Part shown: in pieces, positions 7,951 to 15,276 of the stretch
Position numbering within the stretch: position 1 is the first letter of the stretch
Layout: each line of letters opens with the position of its first letter
Assembly: GCA_017559825.1 (NCBI GenBank)
Contig: JAFYQR010000146.1
Coordinates: 1 to 35,897, forward strand
From: Thermoguttaceae bacterium
GTDB taxonomy: Bacteria > Planctomycetota > Planctomycetia > Pirellulales > Thermoguttaceae
DNA length: 35,897 nt
Direction of reading: 5' to 3'
Position numbers and translations under genes: made by a program
The notes under the pieces: model-generated
The model's input: only the letters and a program-made list of their open reading frames with translations
Databases searched by the model: none
What the model was told of the DNA's origin: nothing

Positions 7951-8122
7951 GAAAAGAAACATATTTTTTAAAAAGAATCGCAAGAAAATCGCGCGTCGAG
8001 CCGCAACGAAACGCGAAAAACGCGACAAAAATCTCGCCGGAAAAATCAACGCCGATTTCTTGAGAAAAACTCCGGAAAAATCGCCAAGAAAAAGAAAAAA
8101 ACCGCCTTGCGACGGTTTTATT
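7951..8122 (+). ncRNA. Candidate small RNA, promoter to terminator, about 170 nt
   Basis: The interval is bounded on the left by the plus-strand promoter-like pair at 7917-7944 and on the right by the hairpin at 8101-8116, which on the plus strand is followed by TTTTATTTT. It contains no credible coding frame and has an A-rich composition unlike the rest of the window. This is an inference from position only; no known RNA family was recognised. Confidence 0.22.
8085..8121 (-). terminator. Rho-independent terminator of the zinc-ribbon/secreted-protein operon
   Basis: On the minus strand ACCGTC-GCAA-GGCGGT (8116-8101) forms a 6-bp stem with one G-U pair and a tetraloop, followed directly by a run of seven T and more T-rich sequence. 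It sits about 20 nt past the stop of the gene ending at 8140. The plus strand also has T-rich sequence after the hairpin, so it may work both ways. Confidence 0.8.
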
Positions 8123-8139
8123 TTCGAGATTCGCTCGCC

Positions 8140-8658
8140 TTAACGGACGACGGCTCGCGCGGAAGCTCGGAGGACGCCGGACGGCGAAGCGGGCGTTTCG
8201 GCGACGCTCGCGACCGGACGGCAAGGTTCCGGCGGCCCCGCTTCAAGCGACCAAATTTGTTTGATCAAACGCGGCTCGTCGACGTATCGGATAAACTTTC
8301 GCTTACCGGTCGGCGACGAAGCGTCCGAACGCGTCTCGACGACCGCTCGCCGTCGAACGCCTTCGACGAAGCGATAACCGTACGTCTTCCCGTCTGAAGC
8401 GACGAACGTTCCGGAATCGCCGACTCGCGGGCCGGTCGCCGGCGCGCTTTTCGTCTTATCGCCGTCGGGCGACGTCGGTTTCGCTCGCTTAACGACTGGA
8501 ATCGTCGGCGCGTCGCTCGAATCGAAAGGCGGCGAGTACGTCGTTCGAGAACCGGGCGGCCCCCAAAGACAAGAGTCGTCCGCCGCGCGAACCGTCGAAA
8601 ACGACAAAATCGCGCCGAGCGTTAAAACCGCTCCGAAAAAGCGAACGCGACCGTTCAT
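8140..8658 (-). CDS. Secreted hypothetical protein
   Basis: This 172-residue protein begins with a classic signal peptide: MNGRVRFF, then GAVLTLGAILSF, with likely cleavage after STVRA before ADDS. The mature part has a Pro/Ser/Lys-rich segment, then a compact segment (GTFVASDGKTYGYRFVEG, then RKFIRYVDEPRLIKQIWSLE) that looks folded. I do not recognise the family. Its ATG overlaps the TGA of the upstream zinc-ribbon gene as ATGA (8655-8658), so the two are probably translationally coupled and work together at the envelope. A strong terminator follows. Confidence 0.8.
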   Translation of the reverse strand: MNGRVRFFGAVLTLGAILSFSTVRAADDSCLWGPPGSRTTYSPPFDSSDAPTIPVVKRAKPTSPDGDKTKSAPATGPRVGDSGTFVASDGKTYGYRFVEGVRRRAVVETRSDASSPTGKRKFIRYVDEPRLIKQIWSLEAGPPEPCRPVASVAETPASPSGVLRASARAVVR

Positions 8659-9077
8659 TCCGCCGACGCGTTTTCGCCGTCTTCGGTCGTTTCGAAGTCC
8701 GCGCCGTCGTCGATTTCTCTCGTCGTTTCAAGCGTTTCCGTATTCTCGACGTTTTCGCTCGATTCGATCTCTTCCGCCGTTTCGCTCACCTCCGCGGTCG
8801 TCGAAACGTTTGAATCGAAAACGGGCCCGTCGTTCGAACCGAATTTACCCAACTCGCGCCCGATAAAGAAACAGAGAGCCGCGACGACTAAAATCGTCGT
8901 CAACGTCGCGCCCCAAGAAAACGCCGAACGCGTTCCCTTCGCCTTGCGCGTTTTCCACACGGTCGAACAGAAAGCGCACTTCGCCTTGCGTCTCGGAATA
9001 TAACGTTTATAGCAACGTCCGCAACGCGGACAAACATAGTAATATTTACGCATTACGCTAAATCCGCCAATATTCAT
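8655..9077 (-). CDS. Zinc-ribbon membrane protein with acidic tail
   Basis: The 140-residue protein has an N-terminal zinc ribbon (CPRCG near residues 16-20, then CAFC near 34-37), a basic linker and a single hydrophobic helix (ATLTTILVVAALCFFIG). It ends in a long Glu/Thr/Ser-rich tail that would lie outside the membrane if the ribbon is cytoplasmic. An ATG at 9053 (MRKYYYVCPRCG) is an equally good start and places the ribbon at the very N-terminus. A sigma70-type promoter lies upstream at 9132-9159. The gene overlaps the following secreted-protein gene by 4 nt. The function is unknown; zinc-ribbon plus single-helix proteins are often membrane adaptor or regulatory parts. Confidence 0.8.
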   Translation of the reverse strand: MNIGGFSVMRKYYYVCPRCGRCYKRYIPRRKAKCAFCSTVWKTRKAKGTRSAFSWGATLTTILVVAALCFFIGRELGKFGSNDGPVFDSNVSTTAEVSETAEEIESSENVENTETLETTREIDDGADFETTEDGENASAE

Positions 9078-9131
9078 TCGTTAGGCGCTTCGAAAGCGCG
9101 GCGCCGCGATAAAAAACGCGGCGCTATGGTA

Positions 9132-9159
9132 ATCCTACCCCAATAAAAAATTTTGTCAA
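9132..9159 (-). promoter_or_regulatory. Sigma70-type promoter for the zinc-ribbon operon
   Basis: Read on the minus strand, a perfect TTGACA (9159-9154) and TAGGAT (9137-9132) are spaced by 16 bp. The pair lies 55 nt upstream of the ATG at 9077. The A/T-rich spacer stands out from the surrounding GC-rich sequence. Confidence 0.65.
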
Positions 9160-9253
9160 TCGTTTTAAGCGACTTTTTTCAAACGCTCGCCGTTATTTTT
9201 CGCGATTTCGTTACCGGTCGCGCTTTCGCTCTTTCGTCTTTTTATTTTTCGTT

Positions 9254-10339
9254 TCATTCCGCCAAGAAACGCTCGGCGTCGAGCGCGGCGCAAGCTCCGG
9301 ACGCGGCCGCGACGATCGCTTGACGATATCGCTCGTCGGCGACGTCTCCGGCGGCGAACACGCCCTCGACGCTCGTTTCGGTTCGGAACGGAGCGGTTCG
9401 CTTAATGAAACCGTTTTCGGTCAGTTCGAGTTGGCCGCCCAAAAACGCGACGTTCGGCCTATGCCCGATCGCGACGAAAACGCCGGCCGCCTCCAATTCG
9501 AGCGGCGGCTCGCCGACGACGCTCGCCAAGCGAACGCCGACGACGCCCGCTTCGTCCGTCCCCAAAATCTCCTCCGGAACGCGGTTCCAAACGAACTCGA
9601 TTTTCGGGTTTTCCTCCGCTCGCCGCGCCGCGATCTTCGACGCTCGCAGCGAATCGCGCCGATGAACGAGGTAAACTTTGCTCGCGAACTTCGCCAAATA
9701 CTCGGCGTCCTCGACCGCGGAGTCCCCCCCGCCGACGACGACGATCGGACGATTCCGGAAGCGAGGAAGCGCCCCGTCGCAAACGGCGCACGAACCGACG
9801 CCCTTGTTTTTAAAGCGCGCCTCCGACGGAAGGCCGAGCCAACGCGCCGACGCCCCGGTCGCGACGATCGCCGACCGCGCCCAAACGGTCTCGCCGTCCG
9901 AGCTCGTCAGGCGGAACGGCCGTTGAGAAAAATCGACCGAAACGACGTCCTCCGAAACGATTCGAGCGCCGAAATTCTCCGCTTGCCGACGCATTAATTC
10001 AACGAGCGCCGGGCCGAAAATCGCTCGCCGAGCGCCCGGTTCGAGCGCCTCCGGAGGCAAATACGCCGACCGCTCGTCGCCAAGCGCGCTCGTCAGGTAC
10101 GCCGCCAAGTCGCCCGCCGGAAACCCCGGATAATTCTCGACTTCCGTCGTCGTCGACAGCTGTCCCATCGGGAGCGTTCCGGCCTCTTGGTTTTCCGCCG
10201 AGAACGAACCTTCGAAGACGACCGGCTCGAGCGCCGCCCGCGCCGCGTAAATCGCCGCCGACCAAGCCGCCGGGCCGCTTCCGATCACGACGACGTTTTC
10301 GACCTTCTTTTCCGATTCGGGAACCGCGTTTTCGCTCAT
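9254..10339 (-). CDS. trxB: Thioredoxin reductase (NADPH)
   Basis: This flavoenzyme passes electrons from NADPH to thioredoxin in the cytosol. The FAD-binding motif GSGPAA is at residues 20-25, the redox-active CAVC near residues 183-186, the NADPH-binding motif [16 protein letters not shown] near 198-213, and the final FAD motif GVFAAGDV near 330. At 361 residues it is longer than the usual 310-320; the excess includes an N-terminal tail of about 14 residues and an insertion near residues 80-105 ([18 protein letters not shown]) in the first FAD half. It stands as a single gene, separated from mlaD by a terminator. Confidence 0.95.
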   Translation of the reverse strand: MSENAVPESEKKVENVVVIGSGPAAWSAAIYAARAALEPVVFEGSFSAENQEAGTLPMGQLSTTTEVENYPGFPAGDLAAYLTSALGDERSAYLPPEALEPGARRAIFGPALVELMRRQAENFGARIVSEDVVSVDFSQRPFRLTSSDGETVWARSAIVATGASARWLGLPSEARFKNKGVGSCAVCDGALPRFRNRPIVVVGGGDSAVEDAEYLAKFASKVYLVHRRDSLRASKIAARRAEENPKIEFVWNRVPEEILGTDEAGVVGVRLASVVGEPPLELEAAGVFVAIGHRPNVAFLGGQLELTENGFIKRTAPFRTETSVEGVFAAGDVADERYRQAIVAAASGACAALDAERFLAE

Positions 10340-10399
10340 TTTTTCTTCTCGTCGTTCTTCGCTCGTTTTTCCGGGACGCTTCCGGCGGAAGCCGCCTCT

Positions 10400-10427
10400 C
10401 TATTAATTATTTAGTTATCGCCGCTAA
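10400..10427 (-). promoter_or_regulatory. Promoter candidate for trxB
   Basis: On the minus strand TTAGCG (10427-10422) and TAATAG (10405-10400) are spaced by 16 bp in an A/T-rich pocket 61 nt upstream of the trxB ATG. Both boxes are imperfect. Confidence 0.4.
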
Positions 10428-10480
10428 GAGCCGCGACGTCAAGGAAAATTTCGTCGTTTCGCGCTCTTTTTTCCCGGAAT

Positions 10481-10516
10481 AAAAAAACGCCGTCGCTCCA
10501 AACGGAAACGACGACG
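10481..10516 (-). terminator. Rho-independent terminator after mlaD
   Basis: On the minus strand CGTCGTCG (10516-10509) pairs with CGACGGCG (10495-10488), eight pairs including one G-U, around a 13 nt loop. Seven T follow directly. It lies 64 nt past the mlaD stop and closes the mlaEFD unit before trxB. Confidence 0.8.
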
Positions 10517-10579
10517 TCTTCCTTGCGACCGTCAAATCTAGCGCGTCTTCGCCAAGTTAGCCAATCTCTTTCTTTTCGC

Positions 10580-12541
10580 TCAGCGGCGAGTCGGCGGCGC
10601 GAATTGGAGCGGCAACCCGTCGTCCTCGAAGAGCGGCTCGGCGACCGCGCCTTGCGTCGCTCCGTTCGGAATCGGCTTCGGCGCGTCCAAGAGCGACGGC
10701 TCGGCGATTCGGTTAATCGACGTCGGCAACTCCTCGACGGCGCCCGCGAAAGCGTCGCTTCCCTCGGAGTCGTCGGCCAAGCCGAAATCGAGTTCAAGGG
10801 AGCTCGTTTCCGGCGCCGCGTAGGGCCCGAACGGCGTCGCGTCGACGGTCGCCGCCGGGAATGCGGAGCGCGAAACGCTCGACGCCGCCGGTTTTTCGGT
10901 CGAAATCGTCTTGCGCGGAGCGGGCGTCGGCGCGGCGGGCGACTCGTTCGAAGCGTCGAACTCTACCGACGAGCCGTTTTCGCCCCAAGTTTCCCAAGCG
11001 CGCATTTCGACCGGCGCGCCGTCGAACCCGGAGTAAACGGCGGCCCCGACTTGAGCGGCCGCGCTCGACGGAACGACGAACCCGACCGAACGCGCGTCCC
11101 AAGCCGGCTTCGCTTTCGTTTTCGAACGCCCGAACGACCAAAACGCGCCGCCGTCCGAATTTTTCGCGCAAATCTTGTTCCAAAGCGTCGTCGCCGACCA
11201 ACGGGAACGCTTCGCCGTCTCCGGATAAGCGCTCTCGTACGCGAGCCGCGTCTCGGCGTCCATAAACTCGACGTCGGCGGCGGGCGCGTACTCGGCTCGC
11301 GCTCGAATTTTTTGCCCGGACGGCGTCGGTCGGTAGAGCGGCGACGAAACGCCTCCGCTCGGCGAGTCGGACTGCATGCCGTATTTCCCGGCGTTCGGCG
11401 CGCCTTTGTACGTGTTTTTGTCCCAAATCAGCGAGCTCGGTCGGTGCGCGATTTTGTTCGAAAAAACGCGGGCGTCGTCTAAAATCGGATAGACCTTCTC
11501 GGTCAACTCCTCGGCGTTGCGAACGATGCGGCGCAGCGAGGCGGCGGTCTCCGCGTCGGACAACATCCCGAGCGGAGTCGACGGATCGTCGAGTCGCGCC
11601 TCCAAATCGCGAGCCAGCGACGCGACGTTCCGCATCATCGATTTGATTTCGGCGGCGCCTTCGTTCAGCGACGTCATGATCTCCGGGCCCTGCTCCGAAA
11701 GCGAGGTCGTGAAACGTCCGACGGAGTCGAGGTTTTTGTCGACCAAATCGAACGTCGTTTCGGCGCGCGCCATCGTTTGTCGAGCGTCCCCGGCCAGCGC
11801 GTTGGCGTTCTCCATCAGCGAGTCGACGCGCTCCAAAATTTGCGGCACTTCGGCGGCGGCGCGACGAATATCGGCGTTGAGCCGTTCGTCGGCGACGACC
11901 GAATCCATGTGCGTCGCGAGCGATTTGATCGAAACGAGCGTGTCGTTGACTTCGGTAAAAATCGATTGCAAACGAACTTTTTTCTCGTTCAACTCCTCTT
12001 CGTCGCCAAGGAACGAGTTCAGATTCTCCATGAAAAGCGTCAGCTCTTGCGCCGCGTCGCCAATATCTTTCAGCGTTTGCGCGAGGTCGCCCTGGATGTT
12101 GTTGACGGTTCCCATGAGGTCGCCCCCCGGTTGGCCGAGGATGATATCGTCGGCGGTAACTTCGACGATCTCGCCCTTATAATCGGGATTTTTAACAAAC
12201 TCGATCGACGCGTCGCCGAGGAACGTGCGGTTGATTTTCGCGTACTCGTTCGAGTAAATCTTCGCGTCCGGATTGAGCTCGAACGAAACGCGCACCTCGG
12301 CTTTTTCCGGGTCGTCCTGCAGATCGACGGAGTAGACGCGCCCGATTTTAATGCCGTTCTTGAGCACCAACGAATTTTGCGTAACGCCGCCGCCTTTCTC
12401 GAACACGATCGTCAGCCGCTTCCCGCCTCCCCCGACGAAGAATCCCTTTTCGGAACCGAATAAAACCGTCATCACGAAGACTCCGGCGACGATTCCTATC
12501 ACCATCATGCCGATGAAAAATTCCATTCTTCGGTTAGCCAT
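10580..12541 (-). CDS. mlaD: MCE-domain lipid-transport protein MlaD with long C-terminal extension
   Basis: MlaD is the membrane-anchored, periplasmic substrate-binding part of the Mla phospholipid transport ABC system. One transmembrane helix (FFIGMMVIGIVAGVFVMTVLF) lies near residues 8-28, followed by a single MCE domain at about 37-117 (VLKNGIKIGRVYSVDL, then RTFLGDASIEFV). A long helical, coiled-coil-like region runs to about residue 345. The last roughly 300 residues are Ala/Pro/Ser-rich low complexity. The E. coli protein is under 200 residues, so this one is greatly extended; helical and tail extensions are known in other MCE proteins. AAGGAG precedes the ATG. It is the third gene of mlaE-mlaF-mlaD and is followed by a terminator. 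Confidence 0.92.
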   Translation of the reverse strand: MANRRMEFFIGMMVIGIVAGVFVMTVLFGSEKGFFVGGGGKRLTIVFEKGGGVTQNSLVLKNGIKIGRVYSVDLQDDPEKAEVRVSFELNPDAKIYSNEYAKINRTFLGDASIEFVKNPDYKGEIVEVTADDIILGQPGGDLMGTVNNIQGDLAQTLKDIGDAAQELTLFMENLNSFLGDEEELNEKKVRLQSIFTEVNDTLVSIKSLATHMDSVVADERLNADIRRAAAEVPQILERVDSLMENANALAGDARQTMARAETTFDLVDKNLDSVGRFTTSLSEQGPEIMTSLNEGAAEIKSMMRNVASLARDLEARLDDPSTPLGMLSDAETAASLRRIVRNAEELTEKVYPILDDARVFSNKIAHRPSSLIWDKNTYKGAPNAGKYGMQSDSPSGGVSSPLYRPTPSGQKIRARAEYAPAADVEFMDAETRLAYESAYPETAKRSRWSATTLWNKICAKNSDGGAFWSFGRSKTKAKPAWDARSVGFVVPSSAAAQVGAAVYSGFDGAPVEMRAWETWGENGSSVEFDASNESPAAPTPAPRKTISTEKPAASSVSRSAFPAATVDATPFGPYAAPETSSLELDFGLADDSEGSDAFAGAVEELPTSINRIAEPSLLDAPKPIPNGATQGAVAEPLFEDDGLPLQFAPPTRR

Positions 12542-12647
12542 CGTTGTCGCGCTCCTTCGATTCGCGCCGTTCGAGCGGCGGGTCGTTCCGTTTTTCGATA
12601 AGTTTTACGTTAAATAAAGCGTCCGCTAAAAATTCGCCGTCGAGCGG

Positions 12648-13694
12648 TTATTTCCCGCCGGCCATTTCGCGGAGTCGTTCCCCCGCTTCGCCGCGAATGA
12701 ACTGCGCGACGCGTCGGTCGGTCGCTCGCTCGATTTCCTCCGGCGTTCCGTCGAAAATCATCTGCGGTTCGTTCGGTTCCAGTCGAGCGTGCGGATACAG
12801 CATGACGATTCGGTCCGCGACCTTCGACGCCGACTTCATGTCGTGCGTGATGAGGACGCCCGCGACGCGCCGCCGATCCCGAGCCGAAATCATCAGCTCG
12901 TTAATAACGTCGCTCATGATCGGGTCGAGCCCGGTCGTCGGCTCGTCGTAGAGCATCAGCTCCGGCTCCATCGCGAGCGCTCGAGCGAACCCGACGCGCT
13001 TGCGCATCCCGCCGGAGATTTCGGCCGGCGTCTTGTTCGCGACGATTCTCGGGTTGAGCCCGACTTCTTCGAGCAAGCTCTCGACGCGCTCCTTAATCTC
13101 GGATCGACGCATATTTCGGCGATGTTGACGCAGAGGAAACGCGACGTTTTCGGCGATCGTCATGCTGTCGAAGAGCGCGGCCATTTGAAAAACGAAACCG
13201 TAATGCGTTCGAATTTCGGTCAACGCCTTTCCGGAAACGCGGGCCAAGTCCTTCCCTTTAAAGAGAACGCGCCCGGTCGTCGGAGCGATCAAACCGATCA
13301 TATTCTTCAAAAGCACCGTCTTGCCGCACCCGCTCTCGCCGATGACGGCGACCGTTTCGCCGCGCCGCACTTTCAAGTTAATGTCGCGCAGCACTTGGTT
13401 TTCGCCAAAAATCACGTTCAAATCTTGAATTTCCAGGAGCGGCGGTCGGCGGCGCAAGACCTTTTTGACGCCGTCTTCGACGACGACCGCGCCTTCGATC
13501 AAACGTCGCGACGCCGTTTCTCGCCGTTCCGCGGTCGTCGAATCGCCGCTTTCCGCGCTCGGTTCCGGGTTCGACTCGCCGACCAAATTCGGGAGCGGAT
13601 AGGGGCGCGCGCCGTTTTCGACGTTCGGCTCGACGCGAACCGGCTTCAAACCGCCGTTCGTCGCCGCGTCGTCTCTTTTCGTTTCGTCGGTCAT
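12648..13694 (-). CDS. mlaF: ABC transporter ATP-binding protein MlaF
   Basis: This is the ATPase that drives Mla phospholipid transport. After an N-terminal extension of roughly 85 residues (Arg/Glu/Pro-rich, probably disordered) come Walker A GESGCGKT near residue 118, a Q-loop in FVFQMAALFDSMTIAENV, the Mla-type signature SGGMRKRVGFARALA near 225, Walker B LMLYDEPTTGLDP near 250, and the switch His in VLITHDMKSA. SGGMRKR in place of SGGQ is characteristic of MlaF proteins. It lies between mlaE and mlaD with gaps of 100 and 106 nt, consistent with one operon. Confidence 0.95.
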   Translation of the reverse strand: MTDETKRDDAATNGGLKPVRVEPNVENGARPYPLPNLVGESNPEPSAESGDSTTAERRETASRRLIEGAVVVEDGVKKVLRRRPPLLEIQDLNVIFGENQVLRDINLKVRRGETVAVIGESGCGKTVLLKNMIGLIAPTTGRVLFKGKDLARVSGKALTEIRTHYGFVFQMAALFDSMTIAENVAFPLRQHRRNMRRSEIKERVESLLEEVGLNPRIVANKTPAEISGGMRKRVGFARALAMEPELMLYDEPTTGLDPIMSDVINELMISARDRRRVAGVLITHDMKSASKVADRIVMLYPHARLEPNEPQMIFDGTPEEIERATDRRVAQFIRGEAGERLREMAGGK

Positions 13695-13794
13695 CGTCGC
13701 TTCCCGTCTTTCTTATTCTTCCGCTTTTACGTTTTCCGTTTATTCTCGCCGTTCGTCGCGCCTTGTTCAACTTGCGCGGCTTAACCGATTCGCG

Positions 13795-14658
13795 TCAAAT
13801 CATGCTTCCCTTAGGCCCGCCGAGGAAATGCGTCTGCACTTGGTCGAGCCCGATCCCGAGAAGCAGGTCGAGAAACAAAATCGCGACGAACGAAATGACG
13901 AACGAACTCGTCGCCGCCTTCCCGACGCCCTCCGCGCCGGCTCCGCAACGGAAGCCCTGATGGCAGCAGATCAACGCGATCGCGGCGCCGAAAAAGAGAC
14001 TCTTGAACATCCCGGCGAAGACGTCGAACATCCCGACCATATTGCGCGAGTATTCCCAATAATAACTCCAGTCGACGCCGAGCAGCTTGATGCTAAAAAA
14101 CGCGCCGCCGACGACGCCCATCAAGTCGGCGAAGAGCGTCAGCCCCGGAATCAACGTCAAACAAGCGAGGAAACGCGGCGCGACGAGATAATGAATCGGA
14201 TTGACGCCCATGCTCGCCAGCGCGTCGATCTGCTCGGTGACGCGCATCGTCCCGAGCTCCGCCGCCAACGCGCTCCCAACCCGCCCGGCGAGCATCGTCG
14301 CCGCGAGAACCGGCCCAAGCTCCTTCACCAGCGACAGGTTGATCGCCGCGCCGATGCGAGTTTCGAGCCCGACCAGCTTGAACTGCGGGTAAGACTGCAC
14401 CGCGAGCACCATCCCGATGAACGTTCCGGTCAGCATCACGACCGGCAGACTCAGCACGCCGATGTTAAAAAACGCCGGAGTCAGCGTCTCGCGCTTCGCC
14501 CCCTTGACGACGAGCCAAAAGACCGTCGCGGCCGAAAAAACCGCTAAATTTCCCGCCAACGCGACGCGACCGGTGATCGCGCGGCCGATCCCCGCCGCCG
14601 ATTCGACGAACCGCTCCCAAAGCGTCGGCTCTTTCCATTCCAACGATTTTCCGCGCAT
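13795..14658 (-). CDS. mlaE: MlaE-family lipid ABC transporter permease
   Basis: This is the inner-membrane permease that partners MlaF and MlaD. It has the MlaE family hallmarks in order: a membrane segment with VVMLTGTFIGMVLAVQSYPQF, then KELGPVLAATMLAGRVGSA, AAELGTMRVTEQIDAL, SMGVNPIHYLVAPR, and C-terminal hydrophobic segments with ALICCHQGF near a GVGKA loop. I chose the ATG at 14658 (MRGKSLEWKEP), which gives 287 residues; the frame stays open to an ATG at 14769 that would add 37 less likely residues. It is the first gene of mlaE-mlaF-mlaD. Retrograde lipid trafficking that maintains outer-membrane asymmetry is the role known for this family. Confidence 0.95.
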   Translation of the reverse strand: MRGKSLEWKEPTLWERFVESAAGIGRAITGRVALAGNLAVFSAATVFWLVVKGAKRETLTPAFFNIGVLSLPVVMLTGTFIGMVLAVQSYPQFKLVGLETRIGAAINLSLVKELGPVLAATMLAGRVGSALAAELGTMRVTEQIDALASMGVNPIHYLVAPRFLACLTLIPGLTLFADLMGVVGGAFFSIKLLGVDWSYYWEYSRNMVGMFDVFAGMFKSLFFGAAIALICCHQGFRCGAGAEGVGKAATSSFVISFVAILFLDLLLGIGLDQVQTHFLGGPKGSMI

Positions 14659-15002
14659 AACGTGCAACTTCAACGATTCCGCCGATTTTAACGACCGCGA
14701 AGCGCCGAGCGTTTCGCGCCGTTCTTTAAAGTCGGCAAGGCGAACAAGATAAGCAAAACAAACAAACAAGGGCGAAACAAGCCGACTTCTCGGTCGAACG
14801 CGCTTCGCTTTCGGCGCCGCCGCGACGGGCCTCGCTTAGTCTTATCGGCCCAATCCGCGTCTTTCGTTAGAAAATTCGTTAAAATCGCTAAAAAAACTAC
14901 AATCCCCAAGGACCGCGCGATCGTTGGCTTCGCGTTTGTCGTTTCGCTCGTCCTATTCTTCGTCGTCTTTTTTATTCTTTCAACGATTAAAAAAAACCGC
15001 TC

Positions 15003-15031
15003 TTGCGCCGCCGTTAAAAATCGGTTATCTT
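15003..15031 (+). promoter_or_regulatory. Sigma70-type promoter of the TTGCGC/TATCTT class
   Basis: TTGCGC (15003-15008) and TATCTT (15026-15031) are spaced by 17 bp. The flanks GCTC before the -35 box and GGT before the -10 box match two other promoters in this window (30913 and 31473). It would give the lipoprotein mRNA a leader of about 240 nt. Confidence 0.6.
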
Positions 15032-15133
15032 TCGCCGTCCGCTCGACGCGACCTTCGGACGTTCGTTCGTCCGCGTCGCGCCTGAAAAAAAGTCGAAAAT
15101 TAGAAAAAATCAAAAGATTTTAACAAATTTTCC

Positions 15134-15160
15134 TTGATTTAGAACGAAAAGAGCCGATAC
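15134..15160 (+). promoter_or_regulatory. Possible FliA-type (sigma28) promoter
   Basis: GCCGATAC (15153-15160) matches the sigma28 -10 consensus GCCGATAA at seven of eight positions. It is preceded at exactly 15 bp by TTGA (15134-15137), a partial match to TAAA. It lies about 117 nt before the lipoprotein ATG. CGCCGA-like words are common in this DNA, so chance is a serious alternative. Confidence 0.28.
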
Positions 15161-15276
15161 GTTCCTTAGATTCGTCAAAATCGACGCAAAGCGCAAGGAG
15201 GCGCGGTCGACGACGACGCGACGCCGAAAACGCGTCGCCGCGCAAAGACAGGGAAGTCAACAAAGGAAACATTTCG

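Larger units (their letters stand above)
7201..8084. other. Gene-free stretch upstream of the sigma factor gene
   Basis: No convincing coding frame is seen on either strand; the frames present are Arg/Ser-rich and lack domains. Near the sigma gene it holds a perfect 8-bp inverted repeat with a 4 nt loop at 7439-7458 (GCTAAAAC TTCT GTTTTAGC). From about 7910 the base composition changes to strongly A/T-rich with long A runs, where a plus-strand promoter-like pair is found. The minus-strand promoter for the sigma gene was not recognised. Confidence 0.6.
14659..15276. other. Divergent intergenic region between mlaE and the lipoprotein gene
   Basis: Both flanking genes point away from this 618-base stretch. 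It holds a strong plus-strand promoter candidate (15003-15031), a second promoter-like pair of FliA type (15134-15160) and A/T-rich sequence near 15080-15145. A minus-strand frame (14688-15113) is Arg/Lys/Ser-rich with two hydrophobic patches and overlaps the promoter, so I do not call it a gene. The mlaE promoter was not recognised. Confidence 0.5.

Noticed and set aside
14688..15113. Minus-strand open frame of 141 codons upstream of mlaE
   Set aside because: Its Arg/Lys/Ser/Thr-rich composition lacks domains, it has no good ribosome site, and it covers a strong plus-strand promoter candidate.
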